From: Acidiferrobacteraceae bacterium
GTDB taxonomy: Bacteria > Pseudomonadota > Gammaproteobacteria > Acidiferrobacterales > Acidiferrobacteraceae
Length of the DNA: 7,435 nucleotides
Direction of reading: 5' to 3'
Assembly (NCBI GenBank): GCA_027343725.1
Contig: DAHWKH010000140.1
Span: 1-7,435 of the forward strand
The notes under the pieces are model-generated. The model worked only from the letters and a program-made list of their open reading frames with translations, did no database searches and was not told the DNA's origin. Below, one piece after another: positions 1 through 6,540 of the stretch (positions are counted from its first letter, which is position 1; each line of letters begins with the position of its first letter). A program made the translations under genes and the position numbers.

Positions 1-293
1 CCCTCGAGGCGGGCGCGCCGCTCACCCTCACGGTGCGCGCCTTCGTCCCGGGCCTAGGCGCGGATGATCTCGCGGTCGAATGCCTGTTCGCCACCGACTC
101 GGCCTGCGACGGGGACACGGTGACGGAATGCGTGCCGCTCACGGTCACCGGGAGCGAGCCCGACGGCGGCCTCCTCTTCACCCTGCATCACGTCCCGAAT
201 ACGCCCGGCCTGCAGCATTACCGCCTGCGCCTCTACCCCTACCACACCCTGCTCGCGCACCGCTTCGAGACTGGTCTTATGCTCTGGCTTTGA
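1..293 (+). CDS. glgP: Alpha-glucan (glycogen/maltodextrin) phosphorylase, C-terminal end only
   Basis: This is the last ~97 codons of a gene that enters from the left edge; the first complete codon is at base 3 and the TGA stop is at 291-293. The frame is open back to the window start, so the apparent GTG at 33 is an internal valine, not a start. The visible part reads as a beta-rich C-terminal tail. It ends with a segment of the form HYRLRLYPYHTLLAHRFETG followed by LMLWL, matching the terminal segment of the GT35 phosphorylases that carry an N-terminal DUF3417 domain (pattern Y-x-x-R-[VL]-x-P-x-H-P-L-L-A-H). These enzymes release glucose-1-phosphate from alpha-1,4-glucans using phosphate and pyridoxal phosphate in the cytoplasm. 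The catalytic domain and PLP lysine lie outside the window, so the assignment rests on the tail and on the neighbouring malQ, pgi and glk. Confidence is good for family, moderate for substrate. Confidence 0.86.
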   Translation, partial: LEAGAPLTLTVRAFVPGLGADDLAVECLFATDSACDGDTVTECVPLTVTGSEPDGGLLFTLHHVPNTPGLQHYRLRLYPYHTLLAHRFETGLMLWL

Positions 294-296
294 GAC

Positions 297-1784
297 TCAC
301 GGCGGCAATCGCCCGTAGAGTTCCGCCAATCGCCGCAGGCGCGCCGGCACATCGCCCGGCACGTCTTCCCAACGAAAACGAAAACGCCAATTGCCGCTCG
401 TCGTGCCCGGGGTGTTCATACGCGCCCCTGATGGGAGCGCAAGCGCGTCCTGCCACGGGAGGATAGCCCAGCGGGCGACCGAGGCGACGACCGCGCGGAT
501 CATAGGCCAGGGGCCCTCGTCCGGCGTGAACGCGCCGAGATAATCGTGCACGCGCGCGCGCACCCCCGGGCTCAAGGCCTCGTACCAGCCCCGCGTGGTG
601 TCGTTGTCGTGGGTCCCGGTGTAGGCGACCGTTTCCGGCACATAGTTATGGGGCAAATGGACGTTGTCGGCGTCGCCCTCGAAGGCAAACTGCAAGACCC
701 GCATGCCCGGCAGGCCGAAGCGCTCGCGCAGCGCGGTCACGCCCTCGGTGACGATCCCGAGGTCCTCGGCCACGAACGGCAGCTCGCCGAATTCCGCCTG
801 CAGCGCCGACAGGAGTTCCCCGCCCGGCACCGGCATCCAGGCCCCGTGGGCGCCGGTCACGCTCGCCCCCGGGATCGCCCAGGCGGCCTCGAGACCGCGG
901 AAGTGATCGATGCGCAGCCAGTCGCACAAGGCGACTTGCGAGCGCACCCGCTCGCGCCACCAGGCAAAGCCATCGGCGCCCATTCGCGGCCAGCGGTAAT
1001 GCGGGCTGCCCCAGCGCTGGCCGGTGGCCGAGAAATAATCCGGCGGCACGCCGGTCACGATCTCCGGTTCGCCGTCGGCACTCACAGTGAAGAGATCGGC
1101 GTGCGCCCACACGTCGGCGCTGTCGGCGGCGAGAAAGAGCGGCATGTCACCCAGGAATCGCACGCCGCGTTCGCGCGCGTAGGCGCGCAAGGCCTGCCAC
1201 TGGCGGAAGAACAGGAATTGCGTAAACGGCACACCGTCGCAGCCCGCGCGCGCGCGTGATTGCGCAAGCGCTGAGGGCTCGCGGCGGCGCAAGGCCTTGG
1301 GCCACTGCCACCAGGGGGCCTGGCCGTGCGCCGTTTTCAGGGTCTCGTACAAGGCGTAATCGGCCAACCAATAGGCGTTGCGCTCGCAAAACGCGGCGAA
1401 TTCGGCGCGCTCGGACGCCGAGGCCTGGCGCTCGAAGCGCGCGCTCGCCGCGTCCAGGACCTCGGTGCGAGAGCCGGCATCGGCCTGTACCCGGGACAGC
1501 TCGTCCGGCGTCACCCACCCGTCTTCCGCGAGGTCCGAAAGGCTGATGAGTCGCGGGTCGCCGGCGTGCGCCGAGCGCCCGTTGTAGGGGGAGCGGTCGC
1601 TCGAGGGCGTCAAAGGCAGGACCTGCCATAGGGTGACGCCGCATGCGGCGAGCGTATCGACGAAGCGCCGGGCCTCGGTGCCGAGATCGCCCTCGGCGAA
1701 CGGCCCCGGCAGCGAGCTTGGGTGCAAGAGGATGCCGAGGCGCCGGCGGTCGGGGACTCTCTCGGGGCAGGCGCCGTCGGTCAC
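297..1784 (-). CDS. malQ: 4-alpha-glucanotransferase (amylomaltase, GH77)
   Basis: This 495-residue cytoplasmic enzyme transfers maltodextrin segments between alpha-1,4-glucans and releases glucose. It shows the GH77 landmarks in order: LGILLHPSSLPGPF at 16-29, WQVLPLTP at 53-60, SPYNGRSAHAGDPRLI at 65-80, and RIDHFRG at 291-297 with nucleophile Asp293. These are followed by FVAEDLG at 337-343 with acid/base Glu340, GTHDNDTTRGW at 390-400 with Asp395, and RMNTPGTTSGNW near 455-466. The three catalytic residues fall at the same numbers as in Thermus amylomaltase, so the protein is full length (about 500 is usual) and probably active. A small oddity is RWGSPHYRW at 257-265, where most relatives have Asn rather than Ser. 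The start is GTG (1784-1782) with GAGG seven bases upstream, about ten residues longer than Thermus. It is last in the gnd-pgi-malQ group, 58 bp after pgi, and its TGA lies three bases from the convergent glgP stop. Confidence 0.98.
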   Translation of the reverse strand: MTDGACPERVPDRRRLGILLHPSSLPGPFAEGDLGTEARRFVDTLAACGVTLWQVLPLTPSSDRSPYNGRSAHAGDPRLISLSDLAEDGWVTPDELSRVQADAGSRTEVLDAASARFERQASASERAEFAAFCERNAYWLADYALYETLKTAHGQAPWWQWPKALRRREPSALAQSRARAGCDGVPFTQFLFFRQWQALRAYARERGVRFLGDMPLFLAADSADVWAHADLFTVSADGEPEIVTGVPPDYFSATGQRWGSPHYRWPRMGADGFAWWRERVRSQVALCDWLRIDHFRGLEAAWAIPGASVTGAHGAWMPVPGGELLSALQAEFGELPFVAEDLGIVTEGVTALRERFGLPGMRVLQFAFEGDADNVHLPHNYVPETVAYTGTHDNDTTRGWYEALSPGVRARVHDYLGAFTPDEGPWPMIRAVVASVARWAILPWQDALALPSGARMNTPGTTSGNWRFRFRWEDVPGDVPARLRRLAELYGRLPP

Positions 1785-1842
1785 GGAAAGGCCTCGGGCG
1801 AACGCCGCGCGCGGGGCTGCGCGATGGGAGGGGCGGGCCTCC

Positions 1843-3522
1843 TCAATCGCCGCGCGCCCGGCAAGCGCGATAGTAGCGGATCAGGGCGCGCGTCGAATCG
1901 TCGTGCGCGCCCTCGGGTGTTGCGCCCGTCAGTTCGCCCTGGATGCGCCGCGCGAGGACCTTGCCGAGTTCCACGCCCCACTGATCGAAGGAGTCGATGC
2001 CCCAGATGACGCCCTGCGTGAACACGCTGTGTTCATAGAGGGCGATCAAGGCCCCGAGCGTGCGCGGCGTCAGGGCCTCGGCCAGGATCACGTTCGTCGG
2101 GCGGTTCCCCGTGCACACGCGAAACGGGATCTGCTCACCCGCGACCCCGGCCTGCGTCAGCTCCTCGGCCGAGCGGCCGAACGCGAGCGCCTCGGCCTGG
2201 GCGATGAGATTCGCCATGAGCAGGTCCTGATGGTGGGGCAGACCGGCGCGCGAACGGCAAAACCCGATCAGATCGCAGGGCACGATTTTCGTGCCCTGGT
2301 GCAAGAGCTGGTAGAACGAATGCTGGCCGTCGACGCCGGGCTCCCCCCAAACGATCGGCCCGGTCTCATAATCCACCGCCCGCCCCGATTCATCCACGTG
2401 CTTGCCGTTGCTCTCCATCACCAACTGCTCGACATAGGCGGGCAGTCGCGCGAGATCGTGCGCGTACGGGAGGATCGCGAGCGTCTGCGCGTCGAAGAAA
2501 TTGTTGTACCAGATCCCCAACAATCCGAGGATCACCGGCAGATTGGTCTCGAGCGGCGCGGACAGGAAGTGCTCGTCCATGCCCCGAAATCCCGCCAAAA
2601 GCTCGGCAAAGCCCTCGGGGCCGATCGCGATCATGAGCCCGAGGCCCACGGCCGATGCGAGCGAATAGCGCCCGCCCACCCAGTCCCAGAACCCGAACAT
2701 GTGCGCCGGGTCGATGCCGAAATGCGCGACCGCCTCGCGGTTCGTCGACACCGCCACGAAATGGCGCGCGACGGCCTTTTCACCGAGCGCCGCCACGCAC
2801 CAGTCGCGCGCGGTGCGCGCGTTGACGAGGGTTTCCTCGGTGGTGAAGGTCTTCGAGCAGACGATGAACAGCGTCTCGCCCGGGTCCAAGCCCGCCGTCA
2901 CGTCCCGAAACTCGGCCCCGTCGATGTTGGCGAGAAACCGCAGCGTGAGATCGGGGTGCGTGTCGGGCCTAAGCGCGTGATAGGCCATCTCGGGCCCCAA
3001 CGCCGAACCCCCGATGCCGATGTTGATCACGGTGCGGATGGGCTTGCCGCTCGCCCCGAGCCACGCGCGCGAGCGCACCGCCTCGGCGAACGCGCCCATG
3101 CGCGCGAGCACCGCGTGCACGTCCTCGACCACGTTGCGTCCATCGACCCGGATCGCGGTGCCGACCGGCGCGCGCAGCGCCACGTGCAGGACCGCCCGGT
3201 CCTCGGTGCGATTGATCCGCTCCCCGCGAAACATCGCCTCGCGGCGCGCCTCGAGCCCTCGGGCGCGCGCGAGATCGAACAGCAGACCCAGGGTCTCCGG
3301 CGTCACGAGGTTTTTGGAATAGTCGAGGTACAACCCGGCGGCCTCGGCGCTCATGCGCTCGGCGCGCCCGACATCCTGCGCGAAGGCCGCGCGCAGACTC
3401 ATGTCCTTCACGGCCCGATGATGGGCCTTCAGTGCCCGCCATTGCGCCCACGCGGTCAGGGGCGTGTCGTGATCCTGGCCCTTGCGGGCCCAGCCTCCGG
3501 CGGTCTCGAAACGATCATCCAA
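1843..3522 (-). CDS. pgi: Glucose-6-phosphate isomerase
   Basis: This 559-residue cytoplasmic enzyme interconverts glucose-6-phosphate and fructose-6-phosphate. Landmarks in order are: NRTEDRAVLHVALR at 104-117, the phosphate-binding INIGIGGSALGPEMA at 166-180, VCSKTFTTEETLVNA at 221-235, FGFWDWVGGRYSLAS at 276-290 with Arg285, and VMESNGKHVD at 368-377 with catalytic Glu370. After these come GQHSFYQLLHQG at 399-410 with His401 (ring opening) and FDQWGVELGKVLA at 512-524 with Lys521. All key residues are intact and the length is usual for the E. coli-type family (about 550). The start is an unusual TTG at 3522-3520, placed six bases after a perfect AGGAGG. An in-frame TGA at 3549-3547 and the absence of any in-frame ATG or GTG before Met41 leave no other sensible start, because the conserved N-terminal helix (around residues 24-40) lies before Met41. 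It is second in the gnd-pgi-malQ group, 89 bp after gnd. Confidence 0.99.
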   Translation of the reverse strand: MDDRFETAGGWARKGQDHDTPLTAWAQWRALKAHHRAVKDMSLRAAFAQDVGRAERMSAEAAGLYLDYSKNLVTPETLGLLFDLARARGLEARREAMFRGERINRTEDRAVLHVALRAPVGTAIRVDGRNVVEDVHAVLARMGAFAEAVRSRAWLGASGKPIRTVINIGIGGSALGPEMAYHALRPDTHPDLTLRFLANIDGAEFRDVTAGLDPGETLFIVCSKTFTTEETLVNARTARDWCVAALGEKAVARHFVAVSTNREAVAHFGIDPAHMFGFWDWVGGRYSLASAVGLGLMIAIGPEGFAELLAGFRGMDEHFLSAPLETNLPVILGLLGIWYNNFFDAQTLAILPYAHDLARLPAYVEQLVMESNGKHVDESGRAVDYETGPIVWGEPGVDGQHSFYQLLHQGTKIVPCDLIGFCRSRAGLPHHQDLLMANLIAQAEALAFGRSAEELTQAGVAGEQIPFRVCTGNRPTNVILAEALTPRTLGALIALYEHSVFTQGVIWGIDSFDQWGVELGKVLARRIQGELTGATPEGAHDDSTRALIRYYRACRARGD

Positions 3523-3528
3523 GGCATC

Positions 3529-3534
3529 CCTCCT
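3529..3534 (-). promoter_or_regulatory. Shine-Dalgarno site that fixes the TTG start of pgi
   Basis: On the minus strand a full AGGAGG lies six bases before the TTG at 3522, an ideal spacing. Two out-of-frame ATG codons sit close by, at 3527 (abutting the site) and at 3518 (ten bases after it). The frame they share closes at 3456 after at most 23 codons. The strength of the site supports TTG as the true pgi initiation codon. Confidence 0.85.
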
Positions 3535-3542
3535 TGAGTCGC

Positions 3543-3557
3543 GCCGTCATCGACGGC
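3543..3557. other. Short perfect inverted repeat in the gnd-pgi spacer
   Basis: GCCGTC (3543-3548) and GACGGC (3552-3557) are separated by three bases and could form a compact six-pair hairpin in the gnd-pgi transcript, eight bases before the pgi Shine-Dalgarno site. It is not followed by a run of U, so it does not look like an intrinsic terminator. It may be an mRNA processing or stabilising structure, or chance in GC-rich DNA. Confidence 0.4.
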
Positions 3558-3611
3558 AACACCCTCGACCCTAACGCGGCGTCTCGCGCCAAGGCAAGCC
3601 CTTCGGTCGAC

Positions 3612-4622
3612 TTAGCCCGACCGTTCGTGATGGCCGCCGAAGGCGTAGCGCATCGCCGCGAGCAAGCGATCGCCGAACGCGCTCTGCCCGCGCGAGTGAA
3701 AGCGCGCGTACAAGGCCGCGGTGATGGCGGGCGCGGGCACGCCCTCGTCGATGGCCGCCTGAACGGTCCAGCGCCCTTCGCCCGAATCCGCGACGTGCCC
3801 CGCGAAGTCCGCGAGATCGGGGTGTTCCTTCAAGGCCCCGGCCGTGAGGTCGAGGAGCCAGGAACCGATCACGCTTCCGCGCCGCCACAGTTCCGCGATC
3901 GCCGGCAGATCCAGGTCGTACAGGAAGCGCTCGGGGTGCGCAAGTGGCGCGCGTTCGGCATCGCTTGGCGCCTGCTCCTGGCCGCTGTTGGCGTGTTTCA
4001 GGATATTGAAACCCTCGGCGTAGGCGGCCATCAGTCCGTATTCGATCCCGTTGTGCACCATCTTCACGAAGTGCCCGGCCCCGGCCGGCCCGCAGTGCAG
4101 ATAACCCGCCTCGGCGCTGCTGCCGGTCGGGGCTCCGGGCGTCGGGGGGGCCGCTTGCGCGCCCGGGGCGAGCGCGCGAAAGATCGGATCGACGTGGTTC
4201 ACGGGCTCGGGGTCGCCGCCGATCATGAGGCAATAGCCGCGTTCGAGCCCCCATACCCCGCCGCTCGTGCCGACATCGAGGTAATGGAGCCCTTGGGCCG
4301 CGAGCAGGCGCGCGCGGCGCTGATCGTCTGGGTAATGCGAGTTGCCGCCGTCGATGACGATGTCGCCGGCCGCCAGCAAGGGCGCAAGCTCGGCAATGAG
4401 GTCATCGACCGCCGCCGCCGGCACCATGCACCACAGGACGCGCGGCGCGGGCAGGGCCGCCACCAGATCCGCGAGGGAATAGGCGCCCTCGGCCCCTTGC
4501 GCGGCGAACGCCGCCACGCTTTCGCGGCGGCGCGCGTAACCGACGCATTGGTGGCCCGCGCGCATGAGCCGCAAGGCCATATTGGCGCCCATCCGCCCCA
4601 ACCCTATCATCCCGATGCGCAT
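3612..4622 (-). CDS. gnd: 6-phosphogluconate dehydrogenase, decarboxylating (short GndA/YqeC-type)
   Basis: This 336-residue protein belongs to the short form of the family (about 300-340 residues, against roughly 470 for E. coli Gnd). It oxidatively decarboxylates 6-phosphogluconate to ribulose-5-phosphate in the pentose phosphate pathway. The N-terminal Rossmann domain has IGLGRMG at 6-12. IDGGNSHYPDD at 90-100 and GTSGGVWGLERGYCLMIGG at 118-136 line the substrate site. GHFVKMVHNGIEYG at 183-196 supplies the catalytic pair Lys187 and Glu194. SGEGRWT at 280-286 and a terminal MRYAFGGH near 324-331 are typical of the short family. Many short forms use NAD and carry Asp at the end of the second strand. 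Here the segment is GYARRRES (28-35), lacking that Asp and rich in Arg, which suggests NADP use. ATG start with AGGAGG five bases upstream; TAA stop. It is first of the gnd-pgi-malQ group and divergent from glk. Confidence 0.96.
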   Translation of the reverse strand: MRIGMIGLGRMGANMALRLMRAGHQCVGYARRRESVAAFAAQGAEGAYSLADLVAALPAPRVLWCMVPAAAVDDLIAELAPLLAAGDIVIDGGNSHYPDDQRRARLLAAQGLHYLDVGTSGGVWGLERGYCLMIGGDPEPVNHVDPIFRALAPGAQAAPPTPGAPTGSSAEAGYLHCGPAGAGHFVKMVHNGIEYGLMAAYAEGFNILKHANSGQEQAPSDAERAPLAHPERFLYDLDLPAIAELWRRGSVIGSWLLDLTAGALKEHPDLADFAGHVADSGEGRWTVQAAIDEGVPAPAITAALYARFHSRGQSAFGDRLLAAMRYAFGGHHERSG

Positions 4623-4756
4623 GCCCGCCTCCTGCGTGCCGTTTGTTTCACACTAGCGGCTTTGCGCGGGCTTTTCCAGCCGCCGTGGCGTCTGTGCGCG
4701 ACGCTCGGTATGCTGTCGCCGTGACCCGACGGACGAAACGGGATGGCCCCAGCCCT
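4623..4756. promoter_or_regulatory. Divergent gnd/glk intergenic region with possible gnd promoter and inverted repeat
   Basis: This 134-bp gap must hold the start signals for gnd (leftward) and glk (rightward). For gnd, a minus-strand TGGAAA (4678-4673) and TAGTGT (4655-4650) are separated by 17 bases, matching 4/6 and 3/6 of the sigma-70 consensus. A six-base inverted repeat, GCGGCT at 4656-4661 and AGCCGC at 4678-4683, overlaps this candidate and has the spacing of a dimeric repressor site. For glk, only a weak TATGCT at 4709-4714 is visible, with no good -35. None of these is strong, and the regulator cannot be named. Confidence 0.35.
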
Positions 4757-5791
4757 ATGAACGCATCCGACCTCCTCCTGGTCGGCGATATCGGCGGCAC
4801 CAAGACCGATCTCCTGATCCTCTCGGAACGCCGCGGCATCCAGGCGCCGCTTGCGCGCACGCGCGTGGCCAGCGCCCAATATCCGGATCTTTATACGCTG
4901 CTGGATGAGTTCCTGACCGCCACCGGCCTGCGCGTGGCGCGCGCCTGCCTGGACGTCGCCGGTCCGGTGGTGGACGGGCGCGCGCATCTCACGAACCTCC
5001 CCTGGGCGGTCGACGGCCCGGAACTCGCCGCGCGCCTCGGTTTCGAGCGCATCGATGTCGTGAACGATCTCGCGGCCATCGCCCATGCGATCCCGGCGCT
5101 CACCGAGGAGGATTGCCTGCTCCTGAACGAAGGCCGGGCCCGCGCCAACGGCGTGCGCGCGATCATCGCCCCCGGCACCGGCCTGGGCGAGGCCTTCCTC
5201 CTCGGGGAGGGGGACCGCTACGCGGCCTATCCCTCGGAGGGCGGACACGCCGATTTCGCCCCCCCGACGGCGGCGCTCGAGCCCCTCCTGCCCTATATCC
5301 GCGCGCGCTTTGGGCACGCCAGTTACGAGCTCGTCTGCTCCGGCATCGGCATCGCCCACCTCTATGACTTCTTCCGCGAACGCGACCCGGGGGGCGAAAC
5401 ACGCGCGCGGGCGCGATCCCTTGCCCAGGCGAGCGATCGCACGCCGCTCATCATCACCCACGCCCTCGACCCCGCGGACCCCTGTCCGATCGCACGCCGC
5501 GCCGTGGAGGCCTTCGTCACGATCCTCGGCGCCGAGGCCGGCAATCTCGCCCTCAAGGTCTTTGCCCTGGGTGGGGTCTACATCGCGGGCGGCATCCCCC
5601 CGCGCCTCCTGCCGCTGACCGGCCGCGACGCCCTGCTCCAGGCCTTTTGCGCCAAAGGGCGCTTCGCCGCGCTCCTCAAGGACATCCCGTTACGGCTGAT
5701 CCAAAACCCGGACGTGGCCCTGATCGGGGCCGCGGCCTACGGCAGCCGCCGCGAAAAGCGCAGCCCCAAGCGCGCGCCGCGCGCCGTATAG
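4757..5791 (+). CDS. glk: Glucokinase (Glk family, PF02685 type)
   Basis: This 344-residue cytoplasmic kinase phosphorylates glucose with ATP to glucose-6-phosphate. VGDIGGTKTDLLIL at 9-22 is the phosphate-binding loop. LDVAGPVVDGRAHLTNLPW at 65-83 and DVVNDLAAIAHAIP at 100-113 follow, with Asp104 as the expected catalytic base. APGTGLGEAFLL at 138-149 and PSEGGHADFAP at 159-169 contact glucose and ATP. YELVCSGIGIAHLYDFF at 190-206 and GGVYIAGGI at 272-280 complete the fold. There is no Cys-rich zinc motif, which separates it from the ROK glucokinases. The frame is open back to 4643, but homology begins just after the ATG at 4757, which has only a weak GGATGG ten bases upstream. A GTG at 4721 is the less likely alternative. 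The last ~16 residues form an Arg/Lys-rich tail beyond the conserved domain, making it about 20 residues longer than E. coli Glk. Its likely glucose source is MalQ action on maltodextrins. Confidence 0.95.
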   Translation: MNASDLLLVGDIGGTKTDLLILSERRGIQAPLARTRVASAQYPDLYTLLDEFLTATGLRVARACLDVAGPVVDGRAHLTNLPWAVDGPELAARLGFERIDVVNDLAAIAHAIPALTEEDCLLLNEGRARANGVRAIIAPGTGLGEAFLLGEGDRYAAYPSEGGHADFAPPTAALEPLLPYIRARFGHASYELVCSGIGIAHLYDFFRERDPGGETRARARSLAQASDRTPLIITHALDPADPCPIARRAVEAFVTILGAEAGNLALKVFALGGVYIAGGIPPRLLPLTGRDALLQAFCAKGRFAALLKDIPLRLIQNPDVALIGAAAYGSRREKRSPKRAPRAV

Positions 5792-5807
5792 CCGCGCCCC
5801 GCGCGCC

Positions 5808-6494
5808 TCAGGATGCGGGGCGGGCGCCGAACAGATGGCGGCGCGCCTCCTCATCGAGCGGGCCGCCTGCTTTCAGGCCCTCGGCGCGCGCATAGGCGCG
5901 CACCACCGCCGGGCGTTGCGCGATCGCCGCGAACCAGCGCGCGAGATGCGGAAAGCGCGAAAGATCCTGGCCTTGGTCGCGGTGGGGCACGATCCACGGA
6001 TAGCAGGCCATATCCGCGATCGTATAGTCCGCGCCGGCGACGAAGGCCTGCCCCTTCAGTTGCCGATCGAGCACGCCGTACAAGCGCGCGGTCTCGCGCA
6101 CGTAGCGCTCGATGGCATACGGGATCCGCTCCGGGGCGTAGCGACTGAAGTGATGGTTCTGCCCGGCCATCGGCCCAAGGCCCGCCATCTGCCAATACAG
6201 CCACTGCAAGGTGGTGTAGCGCGCCCGCGGTGCCTGCGGCAAAAACCGCCCGGTCTTCTCGGCGAGGTACTGCAGGATGGCGCCCGACTCGAAGAGCGCA
6301 AGCGGCCCGCCCTCGGCCTCCGGGTCGACGAGCGCGGGCATGCGATTATTGGGCGAGATCGCCAAAAACTCCGGCCGGAACTGCTCCCCGCGCCCGATAT
6401 CGACGGGCTTCAGGTGATAGCGAAGCCCGCTCTCCTCCAAAAAGATCGTGATCTTGTGACCGTTTGGGGTCGGCCAGTAATAGAGATCGAGCAC
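5808..6494 (-). CDS. yfcG: YfcG-type glutathione transferase / disulfide-bond reductase
   Basis: This 228-residue cytoplasmic protein has the two-domain glutathione transferase fold and closely resembles E. coli YfcG (215 residues). The thioredoxin-like N-terminal domain starts DLYYWPTPNGHKITIFLEE, with Thr9 and Asn11 where YfcG contacts glutathione. It continues with QFRPEFLAISPNNRMPALVD at 38-57 (cis-Pro53) and LFESGAILQYLAEKTG at 67-82 (Glu69-Ser70 bind the gamma-glutamyl group). The helical C-terminal domain carries GLGPMAGQNHHF at 105-116 and PYAIERY at 125-131, both hallmarks of the YfcG/YghU group, and the N-capping box YTIAD at 157-161. YfcG-class enzymes reduce disulfides using bound glutathione and have little classic transferase activity. 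The only cysteine is Cys164, far from the active site, in keeping with a mechanism that uses no enzyme thiol. The start is GTG with GAGGAGG just upstream. The gene converges on glk with 16 bp between stops and diverges from uup. Confidence 0.93.
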   Translation of the reverse strand: MLDLYYWPTPNGHKITIFLEESGLRYHLKPVDIGRGEQFRPEFLAISPNNRMPALVDPEAEGGPLALFESGAILQYLAEKTGRFLPQAPRARYTTLQWLYWQMAGLGPMAGQNHHFSRYAPERIPYAIERYVRETARLYGVLDRQLKGQAFVAGADYTIADMACYPWIVPHRDQGQDLSRFPHLARWFAAIAQRPAVVRAYARAEGLKAGGPLDEEARRHLFGARPAS

Positions 6495-6511
6495 AGCGCC
6501 TCCTCGGAACG

Positions 6512-6540
6512 TTGCCGCGCGCGTTGCGACTTGCCATTAT
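6512..6540 (+). promoter_or_regulatory. Candidate sigma-70 promoter for uup
   Basis: TTGCCG (6512-6517) and CATTAT (6535-6540) each match four of six consensus positions and are exactly 17 bases apart. Initiation would fall near 6547, giving a leader of about 26 bases before the uup ATG. The -10 shares five bases with the yfcG TATAAT on the other strand. Confidence 0.4.

Noticed and set aside
1245..1256. Alternating CG run of 12 bases (a similar run lies at 551-561)
   Set aside because: Both lie in malQ coding sequence and encode ordinary Ala/Arg-type codons. Such runs are common in CG-rich genomes and there is no sign of a phase-variable repeat or frameshift.
546..1259. A 237-codon plus-strand open frame inside malQ
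   Set aside because: It is antisense to the catalytic core of malQ, has composition typical of a GC-rich shadow frame and shows no family motifs.
1633..3537. A 634-codon plus-strand open frame opposite pgi and the start of malQ
   Set aside because: It lies entirely antisense to a certain pgi gene with all catalytic residues intact. Its product is rich in Arg, His and Gln without any recognisable domain. Long antisense frames are expected where codon third positions are mostly G or C.
3432..4724. A 430-codon plus-strand open frame opposite gnd
   Set aside because: It spans the gnd coding region, the gnd-pgi gap and the gnd promoter region in antisense, with no domain signature; gnd is secure on the other strand.
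4721..4756. Alternative, leaderless GTG start for glk at 4721, seven bases after a TATGCT
   Set aside because: The added 12 residues do not resemble glucokinase, the -35 is poor, and the ATG at 4757 gives the usual N-terminus directly before the phosphate-binding loop.
4607..5461. A 284-codon minus-strand open frame opposite glk
   Set aside because: It runs antisense through the conserved Glk motifs and the divergent promoter region and carries no recognisable motif.
5765..5810. Possible bidirectional terminator between the convergent glk and yfcG genes
   Set aside because: The stretch is very rich in GCGC and can pair with itself in several ways, but no stem is followed by a T run on either strand, so I do not call an intrinsic terminator.
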